A stretch of 64,000 bases of DNA, taken from an uncultured Bacteroidia bacterium (GTDB lineage: Bacteria > Bacteroidota > Bacteroidia > Bacteroidales > UBA932). Positions 44,784 through 53,234 of the stretch are shown one piece after another. Every line of letters starts with the position of its first letter. The first letter of the stretch is position 1. The stretch lies in assembly GCA_902762655.1 (NCBI GenBank), contig CACWOZ010000006.1, positions 62,001-126,000 of the forward strand, in the 5' to 3' direction. The notes under the pieces are model-generated. The model made no database searches. It was not told the DNA's origin and saw only the letters and a program-made list of their open reading frames with translations. Position numbers and translations under genes: made by a program.

Positions 44784-46166
44784 ATGAAATTCAAAGACTG
44801 GTTCACCTCATATATGCGGGACACCGCAAATCTTACCGGGCAGCTCGACGTAGACAAGGCGGCCGCAAACATACGCAGCAATATCTATTTCCGCGGCCCC
44901 AACGTCTGGATTCTCGCATTCTCGATAATCATCGCTTCCGTAGGCCTCAACGTCAACTCCACGGCGGTGATTATCGGAGCCATGCTCATCTCGCCAGTCA
45001 TGGGGCCTATCATAGGAATGGGGCTCGGACTGGGTATCAATGACACCAAACTGCTTGGAGACAGTTTCCGCAACCTGCTGGTAATGGTCATTATAAGTCT
45101 GGTGGCATCCTCTCTCTTCTTTCTGCTATCCCCACTCAATCTGGCCAATCCCACTGAGTTGGAAGCCCGCACATCCCCATCCATCTACGATGTTCTGATC
45201 GCCCTCTTCGGCGGTTTTGCGGGCATATTGGAGCATGCGCGCAAGGAAAAAGGCACGGTAATGTCGGGAGTCGCCATCGCAACCGCCCTCATGCCTCCGC
45301 TATGCACCGCAGGCTTCGGCATCGCGAAAGGCAACTGGCACTTCTTCGGCGGGGCCATGTACCTCTTTACTATCAACGCGATCTTCATCATGTTCGCCAC
45401 TTATCTGGCCTGCAAGTACCTGCACTTCCACCAGAAGAGTTTCACCGATGAGCAGACCGCCCGCCGTACCCGCAGCATTATCACGGCTGTGGTCGTGCTG
45501 GTCACCGTACCCAGCATCTGGTCGGCCTTCATAATGATACGCAACAACAACTTCTCAACCAACGCCCAGAATTTCGTCAGCGAGAACAGGATGTATGCCC
45601 GCAGCTACATCTACGACTACAAGATTGAGAACGGACGCAAGCGCAACATAACCCTGTATCTCTCCGGAGAGGCTCTCAGTGAGGACGAGAAATTGCAGCT
45701 GATAGAACTCGCCGGTGCCTACGGCATCAAGGGCAATGAATTGAAACTCAAGGAGAACGCCTATGCTTCCGAGGACAGCGAATCCAAGAAACTCGTCGAA
45801 GGCATCTACGAGCGCTTCGACCGCCAGCTTGAGACCAAGGAGAACGAGATTCTCGCCCTGCAGGCAACTCTGGACTCCCTCAACGGACGCCGGATCCCCT
45901 ACGAGCAGATAACCGCCGAGACAATTGCACAGTATCCTTCCGTAAAGAGCCTGCATCTCTCTCGCGGTGCAACCGTTTCCGCCGACAGTACCCGTACCGA
46001 CGTAGTCCTGGCCATCGCCTACTGCTCTTCCAACCTGCCCGTTTCGGACCGCGCACGGCTCGAAAACTGGCTCCGCGTCCGCCTCGGCAGCCCTACACTC
46101 ACCCTTATGACAGTCAACACTCCAGCCGCCGAACAGCGTGCCACGCAAACAGCTGGCAATCAATAA
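44784..46166 (+). CDS. DUF389 (TIGR00341-type) membrane protein
   Basis: A 460-aa inner-membrane protein. Six or so hydrophobic segments in residues 40-250 carry the DUF389 core (VNSTAVIIGAMLISPVMGPIIGMGLGLG in consecutive blocks; ATALMPPLCTAGFGIAKGNW). A C-terminal soluble part (250-460) is probably periplasmic. The function of the family is unknown. It is 9 bp after trkA, where trkH would be expected, so a link to ion homeostasis is conceivable. Confidence 0.88.
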   Translation: MKFKDWFTSYMRDTANLTGQLDVDKAAANIRSNIYFRGPNVWILAFSIIIASVGLNVNSTAVIIGAMLISPVMGPIIGMGLGLGINDTKLLGDSFRNLLVMVIISLVASSLFFLLSPLNLANPTELEARTSPSIYDVLIALFGGFAGILEHARKEKGTVMSGVAIATALMPPLCTAGFGIAKGNWHFFGGAMYLFTINAIFIMFATYLACKYLHFHQKSFTDEQTARRTRSIITAVVVLVTVPSIWSAFIMIRNNNFSTNAQNFVSENRMYARSYIYDYKIENGRKRNITLYLSGEALSEDEKLQLIELAGAYGIKGNELKLKENAYASEDSESKKLVEGIYERFDRQLETKENEILALQATLDSLNGRRIPYEQITAETIAQYPSVKSLHLSRGATVSADSTRTDVVLAIAYCSSNLPVSDRARLENWLRVRLGSPTLTLMTVNTPAAEQRATQTAGNQ

Positions 46167-46200
46167 CTTACTTAAAATAAGTCTGAGCAAAACGCATAGG

Positions 46201-46220
46201 CCATTTTAGCTAAAACAATG
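46201..46220 (+). promoter_or_regulatory. Palindrome abutting the GH127-like start codon
   Basis: TTTTAGCTAAAA (46204-46215) is a perfect 12-bp palindrome, extended imperfectly to CCATT/AATGG so that it overlaps the ATG. It may be an operator; no -7 box of the usual type is seen before this gene. Confidence 0.35.
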
Positions 46221-48218
46221 GTAATCAAGAAGTTACAAATCACGCTGATTTGCATAATCTGCGCAGCCTGCAGCCAGCCGAAGATAGAGCAGCGCTATAT
46301 CCCGCTGGATCTCGGGCAGATAAAACCAGAGGGATGGCTGAAGGATTGGGCGGAGGATGCCGCCAATGGTATCACCGGCCACCTCGACGAGTATGAGCAG
46401 GTATTTGAATACGGATGGCTGGGGCGCGATATCAGTGCACGCCAGAGCGACGGCGACGGCGTGATCAGCAGCACCGGATGGCTGCTTGAGCAAAGCGCCT
46501 ACTGGCTGGACGGTGCCCTGAAACTGGGATTCCAACTCAAAGACAGCAATCTCATAGCCAAGACCTCACGCAGGCTGGACGGAGTAGTGGACGGAGTCCT
46601 CGCCAGCGAAAACAATACTTTCATATGGTGGAAGCCGGATTCGATAGTGATGGAGGAGAACGGTGATGCAGGCAAAGGCTCGTTTAACAACTGGGCCCAC
46701 GGCCTGATGGGGCGCTGCCTGGTCTCGTACTGGCAGGCCACGCACGACGAACGCATCCTGAAGGCACTGGAGAAGGTTTATTCCTCGGGATATTACCTCA
46801 AACCACCTCAGGAAGATATCTATGCTAAGGATGCCGGTCTCACCCAGGGCATGGTCCGCGGAGCGGTCAATCTGGACGCGATGAGCGAAACATACATGCT
46901 CACCGGCAACGGCAAAATCCTGCAGGCCATGCTGGATTATGCTGCCGAATCCTCCCAGAAAGACGAGGAGAGGCGCCTGTTATCGAAGCAGGGCCGCCAC
47001 GACAGCAACTGGGGTGACGCCACAATCCACGGTGTGACTTTCAACGAGGTAGCCCGAGTGCCCGCCCTGCTCTCGCTATGGACCGGCAGCAGCGAAGAAC
47101 TCGAAGCCTCTATACATCTCCTTGAATGGGGCGACAGATACAACGGACTCCCCTACGGCCTTGTCTCGGCCGAGGAATGGCTGAGCGGCATAGGGCCATA
47201 CAGGTTCACCGAGACCTGTGACATCCCCGCAGCGATGTGGACCAAGACATGGATGCTGCGCATCACGGGTCAGTCCCGCTGGGCCGACCAGGTCGAGCGC
47301 GCCTTCCTCAATGCCGGTCCCGTGCCGGTCAGCAGGGACTTCAAGACGATGAGTTACTACCAGTGCCCCAACCGTATCGACGAGAATACTCCCCAGGCGC
47401 CCCCCATCCCCGGGCCCGGCAGGCAGATCGTCTATACTCCCACCGGCAACAAGACACTTTGCTGCGTAGGCAGCAGCAACTGGATTATTCCCAACTATGT
47501 GCAGAACATGTGGATGCGCGCTGCGGGCGGTGGCCTGGCCTGCGTGCTCTACGGACCGTGCAGCGTGCGTGCGGACGGACTGGAGCTGCTCTGCGAAACA
47601 GACTTTCCCTTCAAGGATGAGCAAACGGTCATGGTCAAGGCAGAGAAGGCTGTCCGCATGCCTGTCTACTTCCGCATTCCCGGATGGTGCAAGGGCATGA
47701 GTGTCAGCATCAACGGGAAAGCCACCGAAGGAGATTACTACGAAGGATTCCTGCGCATCTACCGCAAATGGGAAGACGGGGATGTCATCGATATAAATCT
47801 TCCCATGGAGGCAAAGGTTTATACGGTCGAGGACAACTGCTATCCGCAGGATCCTTATTTCACCGAGCCCCATTGGGGACGCATCAATACAGCGGCACTG
47901 GACACCACCGCAGGCAGGAAATACACCTGCGTGGACTACGGTCCTCTGCTCTACTCGCTGCCTCTGTATGATATTGACGAGAATCTGGTTGTGCCCGGGC
48001 AGGAATCAGACTGCACGCTGGCGCTGGAAGATGCTTCGCAGATAGAGGTAATCTCCGCAAAGGAGATGCCTGCGCGCTGGGGCTGGAGGATAGAAGACGT
48101 GCCAACCGTGCTGAAGGTGCCCGCCATCCTGGAAGGGCGCGAAACGACCGTCACCTTGGTGCCCTACAACTGCACGAAGTTCAGAGTGTCTATGTTCCCG
48201 GAAAAAGATAATTTTTAA
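46218..48218 (+). CDS. GH127-like (DUF1680) glycoside hydrolase lipoprotein
   Basis: A 666-aa lipoprotein (MVIKKLQITLICIICAAC). It is an (alpha/alpha)6 barrel protein of the DUF1680 superfamily. Zinc/cysteine catalytic residues of GH127 beta-L-arabinofuranosidase have counterparts: E332 and C334 in TETCDIPAAMW, and C415-C416 in TLCCVGSSNW. This suggests a retaining beta-L-arabinofuranosidase-type enzyme. No SusCD or other glycosidase is nearby. It sits 51 bp after the DUF389 gene and 13 bp before the SPFH gene; substrate cannot be named. Confidence 0.85.
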   Translation: MVIKKLQITLICIICAACSQPKIEQRYIPLDLGQIKPEGWLKDWAEDAANGITGHLDEYEQVFEYGWLGRDISARQSDGDGVISSTGWLLEQSAYWLDGALKLGFQLKDSNLIAKTSRRLDGVVDGVLASENNTFIWWKPDSIVMEENGDAGKGSFNNWAHGLMGRCLVSYWQATHDERILKALEKVYSSGYYLKPPQEDIYAKDAGLTQGMVRGAVNLDAMSETYMLTGNGKILQAMLDYAAESSQKDEERRLLSKQGRHDSNWGDATIHGVTFNEVARVPALLSLWTGSSEELEASIHLLEWGDRYNGLPYGLVSAEEWLSGIGPYRFTETCDIPAAMWTKTWMLRITGQSRWADQVERAFLNAGPVPVSRDFKTMSYYQCPNRIDENTPQAPPIPGPGRQIVYTPTGNKTLCCVGSSNWIIPNYVQNMWMRAAGGGLACVLYGPCSVRADGLELLCETDFPFKDEQTVMVKAEKAVRMPVYFRIPGWCKGMSVSINGKATEGDYYEGFLRIYRKWEDGDVIDINLPMEAKVYTVEDNCYPQDPYFTEPHWGRINTAALDTTAGRKYTCVDYGPLLYSLPLYDIDENLVVPGQESDCTLALEDASQIEVISAKEMPARWGWRIEDVPTVLKVPAILEGRETTVTLVPYNCTKFRVSMFPEKDNF

Positions 48219-48231
48219 TAATATTCCCAAA

Positions 48232-49059
48232 ATGAAAAAAGCATCCATCATCTCTATCAGCGTAACGGTAGTAGTATTGGCAATCATGGCTGCCTGCTGC
48301 ACCACCATCGACTCCGCATCGGTGGGCATCCGTTTCAAGAAGTGGTCTTCGAACGAGCAGCTCCGCGGCGGAGTGGAAGGTACCTGCCACGGCTGGGTAT
48401 GGTACAATCCAATCACTGAAAGCATCTTCGAGTATCCTACATACATCCAGCGTGTAACCTACGAACCCTTTACCGTCAACCCGAAGGATGCCGCAATCTT
48501 CAGCATGACTCCTACCCTCGCTTACCAGATTGACGAAGCGAAGGCTGTGGATATTTTCGTGAAATACCGCAAACCGGTCAAGGAACTCGAGATGGGATAT
48601 ATAAACACCTGTATATTCGAGGCTTACCGCACCTGCGCGAACAATTACACATCCGACGAACTGATGGCCAACCGCGCCAAGTTCGAAACGGAGGTGCGCG
48701 CCCGCCTCGACGAGAGTATGAACCAGGAAGGATTCATCGTGCGCGAGTTCACCACCAAGATCGACCCTCCGGCATCTCTGACCGAAGCCATCAATGCCAA
48801 GAACGAGGCTGTGCAGAACGCCCTGAAGGCCGAGAACAAGGTGAAGGAAGCCGAGGCGGAGGCCAAGATCGCCATCGCCAAGGCGAAGGGAGAGGCCGAA
48901 GCCATGAAGATCCAGGGTGACGGCGAAGCCTACTACAACCGCGTCGTGGCAGCATCGCTCAACAGCCTCCTCGTGCAGCAATATGCCATCGAGAAATGGG
49001 ACGGCAAACTCCCCACCTACAACGGCGGCAACACTACGCCGTTCGTTAATCTGAAGTAG
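48232..49059 (+). CDS. SPFH/Band 7 (prohibitin-like) protein
   Basis: 275 aa with an N-terminal hydrophobic anchor (ISISVTVVVLAIMAACC) that could also be read as a lipobox. A Band 7 domain covers about 30-190 (RVTYEPFTVNPKDAA, RLDESMNQEGFIVREF), followed by a charged coiled coil (KAENKVKEAEAEAKIAIAKA and following residues) typical of prohibitin/stomatin proteins. It would form membrane-associated oligomers. It is convergent with the antitoxin-like gene, with 1 bp between the stops. Confidence 0.88.
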   Translation: MKKASIISISVTVVVLAIMAACCTTIDSASVGIRFKKWSSNEQLRGGVEGTCHGWVWYNPITESIFEYPTYIQRVTYEPFTVNPKDAAIFSMTPTLAYQIDEAKAVDIFVKYRKPVKELEMGYINTCIFEAYRTCANNYTSDELMANRAKFETEVRARLDESMNQEGFIVREFTTKIDPPASLTEAINAKNEAVQNALKAENKVKEAEAEAKIAIAKAKGEAEAMKIQGDGEAYYNRVVAASLNSLLVQQYAIEKWDGKLPTYNGGNTTPFVNLK

Positions 49060-49060
49060 G

Positions 49061-49681
49061 TCAAAGCGTGAGTCCAAGGACTGAACGCAGGTTCCGGACG
49101 TTCTCTGTCCCGGCATTCGCAAGATCCAGTCTTCTTTGCTCATACGCACGGATCGTACGGATAGGTATCCCGCTTCGTTCAGACAATTCCTGCTGACTAA
49201 GGCCCGCATTCTTGCGGGCTTTTTTCAGCGAAAAATGTACGGCAGCTTCGGCGAGCTTCTCCTCGGCATATCGCAGAGAACGGGACAAATCAGCCTCATG
49301 CAATGTAGGGTATATTGAACGAAGGTCTGAAATCCCGACACCCCCATCTTCGAGTTCAGCAAAACTCCTATTCAAATACCATTGCAGATAAGCGAGAGTC
49401 CATCCTGTCCAGTACTCAGGACTGCCGATATCTATTTCTGCATTTTCGACAGGCAGGCTGTCACCGGTATCAACGGCAACCTTCAGCGCCAGTTCGGTCC
49501 CGGACAGTCCGCACAGATACCTCGGATTCCTTCTCGAGAACTGATCGGCCACACCACTTGCGAGGAAACGGGCCCAGAACAATTCCAGATCCTGTCCACA
49601 AATCCTGACGGCATAATCCAGCATTGCTCCAATGCCAGACATAGCGTCTTCCAGATAACAGTTATTGTAAGCGCGGATCAT
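49061..49681 (-). CDS. XRE-type HTH protein, candidate antitoxin
   Basis: 206 aa from the ATG at 49679-49681, which overlaps the DUF3990 gene by 20 bp; a longer in-frame extension would run antisense through that gene and is rejected. The last 55 residues are an XRE helix-turn-helix (KARKNAGLSQQELSERSGIP, IRTIRAYEQRRLDL). The first 150 residues form a separate alpha-helical domain (MLDYAVRICGQDLELFWARFLA, WTGWTLAYLQWYLNRSFAEL) that probably neutralises the partner. The order toxin first, antitoxin second, and the promoter palindrome at 50337 support an autoregulated pair. Function is inferred. Confidence 0.78.
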   Translation of the reverse strand: MIRAYNNCYLEDAMSGIGAMLDYAVRICGQDLELFWARFLASGVADQFSRRNPRYLCGLSGTELALKVAVDTGDSLPVENAEIDIGSPEYWTGWTLAYLQWYLNRSFAELEDGGVGISDLRSIYPTLHEADLSRSLRYAEEKLAEAAVHFSLKKARKNAGLSQQELSERSGIPIRTIRAYEQRRLDLANAGTENVRNLRSVLGLTL

Positions 49682-50333
49682 TATTCTGCCATTTTTCCCT
49701 GATAATATCAACAATATAAACCGCGTCAACAAGCGGAGTCTCCTGTTGTATAGTGCTGAACGCCTCCCGCGCGGCCTCGTCTCGAGCCATACGCCTGGGA
49801 AACCAGGCATCGCGTGTTGCCGGCGCAGCGCCAAGATAGAATAGCGCCTCGAAAGCCCCGGCACTGCGGATTACGACTTGCTCACCCAATCTGCCAAGAT
49901 GCATGGCGCGGCTCAACTGCTCAAGTGTAAGAGTATTGTTCAGGAACGCCCTTGCAAACGAGAAATAAGAATCGTCCGCCCGGTAGCCTGTCAGGATGTC
50001 GCAACCTTTGTAGTCCGGCAGGAAGTTGTCAAGGATATACTTTTTCGCCTGCCGAGGAAGGGATGCAGTAATATCGAAAATACGATTCTCAAGAAGGACC
50101 GCCAGCCAATTCAAAATATGATACTTACGGCTGTTCAGATTGATTATTGCCAACCCTGCGTCGTCCAGTTCATATTTGTTGGCAAACCCGGTGTAATGGT
50201 CGGTACAGGCCCATTCATAGGCCAGTTCGAGGTTCTTTGTACAATAGAACCCCGGGCCATAGTCATTCGCAGGATTGCCTCCGCTCAATACCGGCCGGCT
50301 TATTATTCTGTCTGATCCATGATACAGTTCCAC
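49662..50333 (-). CDS. DUF3990 protein, ADP-ribosyltransferase-like candidate toxin
   Basis: 223 aa starting at GTG (50331-50333). Motifs of DUF3990, related to the ART fold: LYHGSDRII at the N-terminus (candidate NAD-binding His), DYGPGFYCTKNLELAYEWA (candidate Tyr), GCDILTGYRADDSYFSFARAF in blocks, and LGEQVVIRSAGAFEALFYLG with the candidate Glu. Residues correspond to an H-Y-E/Q-type ART triad, but activity is unproven. It is followed by an overlapping XRE gene, and NAD-using ART-like toxins paired with Xre antitoxins (the RES-Xre systems) are known. The upstream GTG start lies 4 nt from its -7 box. Confidence 0.75.
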   Translation of the reverse strand: MELYHGSDRIISRPVLSGGNPANDYGPGFYCTKNLELAYEWACTDHYTGFANKYELDDAGLAIINLNSRKYHILNWLAVLLENRIFDITASLPRQAKKYILDNFLPDYKGCDILTGYRADDSYFSFARAFLNNTLTLEQLSRAMHLGRLGEQVVIRSAGAFEALFYLGAAPATRDAWFPRRMARDEAAREAFSTIQQETPLVDAVYIVDIIREKWQNNDPRLQ

Positions 50334-50336
50334 GCC

Positions 50337-50366
50337 GCAAAAGTAACATTAAAATGTCACTTTTGC
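50337..50366 (-). promoter_or_regulatory. Promoter-operator palindrome of the toxin-antitoxin-like pair
   Basis: GCAAAAGTAACATT (50337-50350) and AATGTCACTTTTGC (50353-50366) are complementary at 13 of 14 positions with a 2-nt centre. On the minus strand one arm contains the -7 box TACTTTTG (50338-50345), and a TTTG lies 20 bp further up at the edge of the other arm (about 50366-50369). An autoregulating XRE dimer would cover the whole promoter. It also contains the stop codon of the upstream gene. Confidence 0.75.
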
Positions 50367-51484
50367 AAATAATATGGCTCCCGGCACTCTTCAGGCAGGT
50401 CAAACTGGAAAACGGATGTTACTACACCCTTTTCCTTGCGGGCATTCCCAGAATGGAATTCCAGATACAGGCGGCCGTTACGGACTTTAACGCTCTCAAT
50501 CTCCGCTTTGCCGTCACGGGCGATTTCAAAGCGGTCCAGCGCATCGCGGTCTTCCGGAAGTTTCACAAAGCGGCGGCTGAGCACATTACCATCATAGTCA
50601 AAGACAGTAAGTGCAGCCTTACCGCAATAAGGGTCACGGCCGCTCCCTCCTTCTATGAAAAGTATCCTGTCTCCATACACCTCGAATCCCTGCCAGGCAT
50701 AATAGCAGACATCACGCCAGGTTTTCCCCTTATTAGTGGTGCCGAAATCTGCCAGAGGAGTGAGTTTGCGCAGATCGTGAGCAAGGATACTGGGAGTCAG
50801 TTCAAATTCCTCGGCTTCCGGAGCTCCGTCTCCTCCTCGCCGATGTGTGTTCAAGACTATGGTATCGAGAGGCAGAGCCATAGCTTCGCTGAGCCGATAG
50901 ACTCTAATCGAGCGGCTGTGGTCTCCCCTTCCGGGGAGATGAGCACTTACCCCAAGCAGGTCATGTTCCTTATCCAACGATACATTCACATCGCCGATGT
51001 GGTCTACGAAGAACCATTCTATCGAAGGGTCTTCCGGATACAGGGCCTTGCCGTCCTCGAATTTTACACGGGCGATAGCCTGGGCGCCCCAATAGGAGCG
51101 TGGTGCCCGTTTTTCGGCGTAATCCCCTATCCACACGTATGTGCCGTCATCGGCATCCTCCACGCTCATCCCGGTAGGATGTCCGCAGTAATACAGGTCC
51201 ATCGAGCCGTAAGTTTCCGTAGAGAAACCTTCCGGACGCGGGGGCAGTTTGGTGATAGAGACATAAGACATGGAAGGAAGCATGATGGCGGCATAATACA
51301 GATTCCCATCTTTGTCAATATCGAACTGCTGGGTACCTCCAAGGGTATCGTGGGTGATATGAGTGAGATCGAAGATGTTTCTCTCCGAAATGCTCTCATA
51401 GAACTGTCCCAGCGGCCTCCGGGAGCAGCAGACAACTCCCAGAAGCAGCATAGAGGCAATAAGGTATCTAATCGTTCTTTTCAT
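50357..51484 (-). CDS. Beta-propeller-like lipoprotein (short paralogue)
   Basis: A 375-aa lipoprotein (MKRTIRYLIASMLLLGVVCC). It is a paralogue of 59181-60575: both share GG..QQFDIDKDG.(L/I)YYA, SGHxTGMSVEDAxDGTY, GRVKFEDGK, MALPL and ICYYAWQGF.VY. Repeated beta-strand blocks suggest a propeller. The FDIDKDG...GHPTGMSVE-type pattern is faintly like helveticin J-type proteins; this is a weak impression. Last gene of the lipoprotein operon; its start overlaps the upstream gene by 17 bp, and its stop lies in the toxin promoter palindrome. Confidence 0.65.
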   Translation of the reverse strand: MKRTIRYLIASMLLLGVVCCSRRPLGQFYESISERNIFDLTHITHDTLGGTQQFDIDKDGNLYYAAIMLPSMSYVSITKLPPRPEGFSTETYGSMDLYYCGHPTGMSVEDADDGTYVWIGDYAEKRAPRSYWGAQAIARVKFEDGKALYPEDPSIEWFFVDHIGDVNVSLDKEHDLLGVSAHLPGRGDHSRSIRVYRLSEAMALPLDTIVLNTHRRGGDGAPEAEEFELTPSILAHDLRKLTPLADFGTTNKGKTWRDVCYYAWQGFEVYGDRILFIEGGSGRDPYCGKAALTVFDYDGNVLSRRFVKLPEDRDALDRFEIARDGKAEIESVKVRNGRLYLEFHSGNARKEKGVVTSVFQFDLPEECREPYYLQK

Positions 51485-53234
51485 TCAGGTATTCATCAAG
51501 TATAGGAGGGCAGGTGTGGCCGCCATAACCTCTGGCAACACCCTTCATCTGTTCTTCTGCGCAATAAATGCCGACCAGTTCCCTGTAGGCATCGTCAAGC
51601 ACTGCATTATGCAACTGTCTGGTGGAATAGAGCTGGTCGTCTATAACGGCACGCAGTTTCAGCACGCGCCAGCGCCAGGAGGACCTCATGGAAGGCAGCA
51701 TCTCCGATTCCATCTTCTCTGCCAGGGCAAGATTTTCGGCACAGACCTTTTGACGGCGCGCCAGTTCCCCGGCAGGTCCGTTAACAATATAACTCTTTAC
51801 AAAGTAATCGTTTTCCGTACCTTCCACATAAGTTTCGTGAGTATCTTCCAGAATATGGATGAATGTCAAGAAATCATCTTCATTGCATCCGGGGAACTCA
51901 TAGCGGGCATATTCACGCAAAAGGTCGTCAGCGTGCAGCGAGGGGCTTTTATAAAGCCCGTTCACAACAAACTTGTTCAGGTCCTCGAACAGGCCCTCGG
52001 AATAAAGCTGACAACCGCTCGAAACGCTTTCCGCCTGACGGAACAGTCTCTCGAAACGGGCAGGAGTGGCAATTGCGCCGAAACTACCCCAGGGATAACG
52101 TCCCCACATGCTGATTTCGGGGAATGTGATGAGTCTGACACCTTCCGGCAGGGGATGTTCAAGGGGATAATGCGGAAAATCCCCGTGAGAATCGGTTACG
52201 ATATAATCTACCCAGTCCTGATTTTTGAGGAATTCATAGAACAGTTCCCAGTCTGCATCGTCGAAGCACCAGGTGGACACAAGTTTCAGGCATCCGGGGA
52301 AAGCCTCGTCAAAAAGATGGCGGTAACGCTCTATGAGTTTGACATATCCCTTACCTCCCCACGGGCTGCACAAAGGGCAACCGCAACCGCCCTCGTCGTA
52401 AGGCCAGAACTCAATTCCAGATATGGGATGCCCGGCCAATTGGTTTATATGATCTTTCTTTACGTCGAGCAGATAATCCATTGCTCCTGGAATTTCCGGG
52501 CAGACACACCACTCATTACCGCCTCGTCTCCAGTCGGTGTTGAGCGTCGCGCGAAACGCTTCCGGCATATCGGAAGGCGCGACATTTCCTCCCCCGGACA
52601 CCGTGAGGTCCATATCCAATTCCCTGACCCTGAATGCCAGAGCGTAGGAAACTGCAGCAAAATCAGCCTTGTCAGCATTTGTGGCATGCGCAGCATCAAC
52701 AGCAGGGTAATTCAGTATGGTATGTACAGCATTCATTCCCCACAGCGCCATATCATCGATATAGCGAAGCATTTGTTCAGCCGGAGCACGGTGATACCAG
52801 TTGTCGAAATGACGTCCGAAATATACCTCGCGAAAGGGCTTGGCCGGAGCGAAGGTCAGAACCGTATCCTGCAGGCGGAAGGTGTTCTCTCCGTAAGAAA
52901 TGGCCCGGAGCAATTCCCCGGCGCCTGCAACTACGGAACGGAAACGCGCACCGCGCACGACAGCCTTACCACCACGCACATTGATTTCAGCACGCTCCCC
53001 CTCCAAAGAAGGGTCGATAAGGAACTTGACCTTCAAGGTCGCGGCACTGCCGGAAAATGGCGTTCGTTCTTCTATGCGTGAACTGAAAAGATCTGCAACG
53101 AATGTCTGCGAAGCCGGCAATGCACCCACATCACATTTCACGGCAGAATACTCCTTTCCGGAATGCCCCGCAGGCTTGCAGGACACTCCGGAAAGAAGTA
53201 AAGCCATTACCAGAAAGGATGCAAATCTATTCAT
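51468..53234 (-). CDS. Unclassified TIM-barrel lipoprotein, probable glycoside hydrolase
   Basis: A 588-aa lipoprotein (MNRFASFLVMALLLSGVSC). The N-terminal 130 residues resemble the GH20b/GH67-type alpha-beta domain that precedes hexosaminidase and glucuronidase barrels (AEINVRGGKAVVRGARF, GAGELLRAISYG). The barrel follows (REVYFGRHFDNWYHRAP, DDMALWGMNAVHT). EFWPYDEGGCGCPLCSPWGG is a striking cysteine/acid motif that may hold a catalytic acid or bind metal. A helical C-terminal domain completes it. No exact GH family is recognised. Overlaps its neighbours by 8 and 17 bp. Confidence 0.6.
   Translation of the reverse strand: MNRFASFLVMALLLSGVSCKPAGHSGKEYSAVKCDVGALPASQTFVADLFSSRIEERTPFSGSAATLKVKFLIDPSLEGERAEINVRGGKAVVRGARFRSVVAGAGELLRAISYGENTFRLQDTVLTFAPAKPFREVYFGRHFDNWYHRAPAEQMLRYIDDMALWGMNAVHTILNYPAVDAAHATNADKADFAAVSYALAFRVRELDMDLTVSGGGNVAPSDMPEAFRATLNTDWRRGGNEWCVCPEIPGAMDYLLDVKKDHINQLAGHPISGIEFWPYDEGGCGCPLCSPWGGKGYVKLIERYRHLFDEAFPGCLKLVSTWCFDDADWELFYEFLKNQDWVDYIVTDSHGDFPHYPLEHPLPEGVRLITFPEISMWGRYPWGSFGAIATPARFERLFRQAESVSSGCQLYSEGLFEDLNKFVVNGLYKSPSLHADDLLREYARYEFPGCNEDDFLTFIHILEDTHETYVEGTENDYFVKSYIVNGPAGELARRQKVCAENLALAEKMESEMLPSMRSSWRWRVLKLRAVIDDQLYSTRQLHNAVLDDAYRELVGIYCAEEQMKGVARGYGGHTCPPILDEYLNEKND

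Noticed and set aside
46218-49059. GH127-like gene plus SPFH gene as a polysaccharide-utilisation locus
   Set aside because: No SusCD, sensor or second glycosidase is adjacent; the two genes are merely neighbours.
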